A DNA stretch of 64,000 nt from Marinobacter sp. BGYM27 (GTDB lineage: Bacteria; Pseudomonadota; Gammaproteobacteria; Pseudomonadales; Oleiphilaceae): assembly GCA_025153445.1 (NCBI GenBank), contig JANZNS010000006.1:1-64000 (forward strand), given 5' to 3'. Positions 60,770 to 64,000 of this stretch are shown piece by piece; the first letter of the stretch is position 1; each line of letters opens with the position of its first letter. The notes under the pieces are model-generated. The model was not told the DNA's origin and did no database searches. It saw only the letters and a list, made by a program, of their open reading frames with translations. The position numbers were made by a program, and so were the translations under genes.

Positions 60770-61858
60770 TCAACAACAGAAATGATCCAGCGTCTGCTGC
60801 AAATCAGCCTGCCGGAACGTATTGGATACAATTGCAGTTCCAACCGCCTCCAGCAGCACCAAATGCAAACTGCCATCAAGATTCTTCTTATCAACCGCCA
60901 TCAACCGCAGAAAATCCTCTGCCGCCATCCCCTTCGGAGGGCTCAGAGGTAACGCGGCTTTCTCAATAACAGAGCGAATGCGAACCACGTCGCTGTCAGC
61001 AATCATACCGGCTCGTTGCGACAGATCGGCCGCCATCAGCATTCCGGCACCCACCGCCTGGCCGTGAAGCCAGCTGCCGTAGCCGGTATAGGTTTCGATT
61101 GCATGGCCAAACGTATGCCCCAGGTTCAGAATGGCGCGTAACCCACCTTCCCGTTCATCCACGGCCACCACTTCGGCCTTGCACAGGCAAGAACGGTATA
61201 TGGCTTCGGCGAGCAACTCCGCGTCAAGCGCCATCAGGCCTGCAAGATTATCTTCGATCCATTCAAGGAACCCGGAATCGCGGATCAGGCCATATTTGAT
61301 GACTTCAGCCAGACCCGCAGAAACCTCTTCGCTCGGCAGAGTTTTCAGGGTATCGGTATCGATCAGCACTACTTCGGGCTGATGAAACGCGCCAATCATG
61401 TTCTTGCCGAGCGGATGATTGATCCCGGTTTTACCGCCAACTGACGAATCGACCTGTGACAGCAGGGTCGTTGGAATCTGGATAAAAGCCACGCCTCGCT
61501 GGTAACTCGCCGCGGCAAAACCGGTCATGTCCCCCACCACACCGCCACCCAACGCGACCAGAGTAGTGCTGCGTGTATGCCGGCCTTCAAGCAATGCATC
61601 GAAAATAAGGTTCAGGGTTTGCCAGTTCTTATGTTGCTCGCCATCCGGCAACACAACAGAGTCGACCGCCTTGCCGGGAAAACATTTTGCTGCCTTATCC
61701 AGATATAACGGGCCAACAGCGTCATTCGTCACAATCAGCACCCGGTCCCCGGCCACGTAGGGCGTCAGATCCTCCTGCCCCAGCACACCAGCCCCAATCA
61801 ATATGGGATAACTGCGGTCGCCCAGCTCAACGGACAGTCTGCGGGAAACTTCAGGCAT
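60770..61858 (-). CDS. aroB: 3-dehydroquinate synthase
   Basis: AroB carries out the second step of the shikimate pathway, cyclising DAHP to 3-dehydroquinate with NAD and a divalent metal. The 362-residue protein has the NAD motif [19 protein letters not shown] and the metal residues in [11 protein letters not shown]. The ATG at 61858 overlaps the end of aroK by 8 bases and has AGGAAGG upstream within aroK, so they are coupled. An earlier frame to 61939 lies inside aroK and is not used. Confidence 0.96.
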   Translation of the reverse strand: MPEVSRRLSVELGDRSYPILIGAGVLGQEDLTPYVAGDRVLIVTNDAVGPLYLDKAAKCFPGKAVDSVVLPDGEQHKNWQTLNLIFDALLEGRHTRSTTLVALGGGVVGDMTGFAAASYQRGVAFIQIPTTLLSQVDSSVGGKTGINHPLGKNMIGAFHQPEVVLIDTDTLKTLPSEEVSAGLAEVIKYGLIRDSGFLEWIEDNLAGLMALDAELLAEAIYRSCLCKAEVVAVDEREGGLRAILNLGHTFGHAIETYTGYGSWLHGQAVGAGMLMAADLSQRAGMIADSDVVRIRSVIEKAALPLSPPKGMAAEDFLRLMAVDKKNLDGSLHLVLLEAVGTAIVSNTFRQADLQQTLDHFCC

Positions 61859-62417
61859 GATTTTGACCTTCCTTCTTGATATGGCGCTTCTGACGAGGCG
61901 TTCTTGGCTGAATTCGGTTGACCAGCTGACGAACAACAAGGCGCGGGCTCTTCTTGTCAGTCATCATCACAATATCGGCGAGCTTGCTGTATAGCGGATC
62001 ACGAAGGGAGAAGAGTTCACTCAGCACTGCCCGAGGATCATCCTGTTGAAGCAGTGGCCGATTGCGATCCCGACGCGTGCGCTCGTACTGCTGATCAACG
62101 GAGGTCTTCAGATAAATAACGGTCGCGGAGTGGCTCAGGTGTCGATGGTTTTCCTCGCGCATCACGGCGCCACCGCCCGTGGCAACGACCACGCCCTGCT
62201 CTCTGGATAGCTCTTCCAGAATGCTGGTTTCACGCGTCCGGAAACCCTCCTCACCTTCCACGTCAAATATCCAGGGGATATTGGCGCCGCACCGCTCTTC
62301 GATAAGTCGGTCCGAGTCGATGAAATGGTAACCCAGCTCGCGCGCGAGCATGCGCCCAATTGTACTCTTGCCTGCCCCCATGGGACCGACAATAACAATA
62401 CGCTCTGGCAACGGCAT
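61851..62417 (-). CDS. aroK: Shikimate kinase
   Basis: AroK phosphorylates shikimate at O3 with ATP. The 188-residue protein has Walker [10 protein letters not shown] (11-19), the shikimate-binding DSDRLIEER, and [10 protein letters not shown]. The C-terminal tail is longer and more basic than in E. coli ([17 protein letters not shown]). It overlaps aroB and follows pilQ beyond a terminator; the pilQ-aroK-aroB-damX order is that of Pseudomonas. Confidence 0.96.
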   Translation of the reverse strand: MPLPERIVIVGPMGAGKSTIGRMLARELGYHFIDSDRLIEERCGANIPWIFDVEGEEGFRTRETSILEELSREQGVVVATGGGAVMREENHRHLSHSATVIYLKTSVDQQYERTRRDRNRPLLQQDDPRAVLSELFSLRDPLYSKLADIVMMTDKKSPRLVVRQLVNRIQPRTPRQKRHIKKEGQNHA

Positions 62418-62504
62418 AATGTCAGCTCAGTTCAATACAGGGCGCGAAGGATAGCACAGCGACGGATGTGCAGATAAGCGCCGGATTGGCCCCATCATAC
62501 AACG

Positions 62505-62535
62505 AAAAAGGCCGCCTGGAACGGCGGCCTTTTCA
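62505..62535 (-). terminator. Rho-independent terminator of the pilQ transcript
   Basis: On the minus strand the stem AAGGCCGCC-GTTCCA-GGCGGCCTT is followed by TTT. It lies just past the pilQ stop and separates the pilus operon from aroKB. Confidence 0.9.
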
Positions 62536-62549
62536 TTCAGCTCTCATGA

Positions 62550-64000
62550 TCAGTCGATCAGTTCGCCTTTCAGGATCTTCGGCGTAATGAAGATCAGCAG
62601 TTCGCTACGCTCGTCGATCTTTGTGGTCTTGGTAAACAGACGCCCCAGGTAGGGAATATCACCAAGGAATGGCGTCTTGGTAATGGTGGTCGCTGTTTCC
62701 GACTGGAAGATGCCACCGAGAACAACGGTTTCGCCGTTCTGCACCAGAACCTGAGTAGTCACTTCGTTGGTGTTAATACTTGGAACGCCCGCAGTCTCCT
62801 GACCACGCGAGTCCTGATTGACGGTCAGGTCCATAATGATCTTGTCATCAGGCGTGATCTGCGGCGTCACCTCAAGCGACAATGCCGCTTCCTTGAAGGA
62901 TACTGAAGTCGCACCGCTCGATGAGGCTTCCTGGTAAGGGATTTCTTCACCGGACTTGATCTTCGCCGTCTGGCGATCAGCGGTCACAACTTTTGGCTGG
63001 GCCACGATTTCAGCTTCGCCGTCACTTTCAAAAGCCGAAAGTTCAAGATCAACGAGGAAGTCGGTACCGATGTATCCCAGTGCAATCGACGAGCTGTTCG
63101 CACGCGTCACACCCAGATCCACGTTCAGGCCTGCCGGGAAACCAACACCGCTATTGTTGATAGACGTGACACTGCCCTGATCGCCACCCACAACAAAGTT
63201 GCCGTTGCCGCTGTTGACTTCATCACCGTATCCAAGACCCCACTGAACACCGAGCTCTTCCGCAAGATCTGTCTGTGCACGCACAATGCGGGCTTCGATC
63301 AGAACCTGACGTACAGGTACATCCCAGGTTGAAACCAGACGACGGATTTGCTCCAGCTTGTCCGAAGTCTCACGCACGCTGATGGTATTGGTACGGGCAT
63401 CGGAAGACACAAAACCGCGCGATGAAATCAGTTCTTCGTCCGCCTGGATCAGCGCCACGATGTCTGCTGCCTTGGCATAGTTCACCTGAACGATATCCAG
63501 ACGCACAGGTGCCAGCTCGGCAATCTGCTTGGATGTTTCAAGCTCAAGACGCTCACGGGCTGCAATTTCGTCAGCAGGCGCAACCAGGAGAACGTTACCA
63601 ATCTGACGCTTATCCAGACCTTTGGTTTTGAGAATCAGGTCAAGCGCCTGATCCCAGGGTACGTTCTGCAAGCGCAAAGTAATGCTGCCGCTCACGGTAT
63701 CACTGGCAACCAGGTTCAGGCCGGTGAAGTCCGCAATCAACTGAAGCACTGAGCGCACTTCGATATCCTGGAAGTTCAGGGACAGCTTGTCGCCGCTGTA
63801 CGGGAATTTCTCTTCCTTGCGCTTGTCCGCTTCTTCTTTGGTCAGCGGCTCCACACTCACGGTGAACTCGCCACCAGCCTGATAAGCCAAGTAGTCGTAA
63901 TCGCCTTTCGGGCGGATCTCAATAACGGCGTCGTCACCCTGCATAAAGGTATCAACACGGGTTACCGGCGTAGCAAAGTCCGTCACGTCAAGACGACGAC
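62550..64000 (-). CDS. pilQ: Type IV pilus secretin PilQ (C-terminal part)
   Basis: PilQ forms the outer-membrane ring through which the pilus passes, and DNA enters in competent cells. About 482 residues are visible; the frame stays open to the window edge, so the N-terminal AMIN domains are missing here. Visible parts are the N0/N1 domains (LNFQDIEVRSVLQLIADFTGLN; VQVNYAKAADIVALIQ) and the secretin domain (VPVRQVLIEARIV; VLGGIFQSETATTITKTPFLGDIPYLGRLF). pilMNOP, its usual partners, should lie beyond position 64000. Confidence 0.94.
   Translation of the reverse strand, partial: RRLDVTDFATPVTRVDTFMQGDDAVIEIRPKGDYDYLAYQAGGEFTVSVEPLTKEEADKRKEEKFPYSGDKLSLNFQDIEVRSVLQLIADFTGLNLVASDTVSGSITLRLQNVPWDQALDLILKTKGLDKRQIGNVLLVAPADEIAARERLELETSKQIAELAPVRLDIVQVNYAKAADIVALIQADEELISSRGFVSSDARTNTISVRETSDKLEQIRRLVSTWDVPVRQVLIEARIVRAQTDLAEELGVQWGLGYGDEVNSGNGNFVVGGDQGSVTSINNSGVGFPAGLNVDLGVTRANSSSIALGYIGTDFLVDLELSAFESDGEAEIVAQPKVVTADRQTAKIKSGEEIPYQEASSSGATSVSFKEAALSLEVTPQITPDDKIIMDLTVNQDSRGQETAGVPSINTNEVTTQVLVQNGETVVLGGIFQSETATTITKTPFLGDIPYLGRLFTKTTKIDERSELLIFITPKILKGELID

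Overview
This window looks like chromosomal DNA of a marine gammaproteobacterium close to Marinobacter. The reasons are a wax ester synthase/DGAT gene, a RibBX-type riboflavin gene, moderate GC, and gene neighbourhoods that match blocks I know from Pseudomonas aeruginosa (clpB-pgeF-rluD-bamD-pilSR; ispH-fkpB-lspA-ileS-ribF-murJ-rpsT; radA beside a PilZ gene; pilQ-aroKB-damX-gltBD-hemE). The genus is an inference. Almost everything is housekeeping. I see no tRNA, CRISPR array, insertion sequence or prophage.

Layout. 1-480: tandem promoters and the boxA leader of an rRNA operon running left out of the window. 0.48-5.1 kb: pssA, ilvC, ilvN, ilvB (all minus), with a long structured leader in front of ilvB. 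5.3-13 kb: a DUF4124 protein, clpB with a heat-shock-type promoter, pgeF, rluD, bamD, nadE. 13.1-23.7 kb: type IV pilus control and minor pilins: pilS, pilR and fimT on the plus strand, then pilE-pilY2-pilY1-pilX-pilW-pilV-fimU as a convergent minus-strand operon. 23.8-31.4 kb: ispH, fkpB, lspA, ileS, ribF, murJ (minus). 31.6-36.5 kb: rpsT, proB, obgE, rpmA, rplU, ispB. 36.5-41.5 kb: an accessory stretch with a glutathionyl-hydroquinone reductase and divergent LysR regulator, a wax ester synthase, a DUF2057 lipoprotein and a small DUF6316-like protein. 41.5-47.7 kb: thiL, nusB, ribH, ribBX, ribD, nrdR, glyA (minus). 48.1-51.3 kb: ettA and radA (plus). 51.3-62.4 kb: a MapZ-like PilZ protein, hemE, gltD, gltB, a DamX-like protein, aroB, aroK (minus). 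62.5 kb to the end: the C-terminal part of pilQ.

How the genes work together. The pilus genes are a two-component regulator (PilS/PilR), the minor-pilin priming complex (FimU, PilV, PilW, PilX, PilE), the PilY1 tip protein and the PilQ secretin. FimT carries a GRxR motif known for DNA binding during transformation. The most unusual features are a run of ten G in the pilV coding strand that could act as an on/off switch, a fused RibB protein whose RibA half has lost its zinc cysteines (RibBX), an absent ribE in the rib cluster, reversed orientation of the minor-pilin operon, and an operator-like palindrome inside the ilvB promoter. I found no clearly new multi-gene system; the pilV tract is the best lead.
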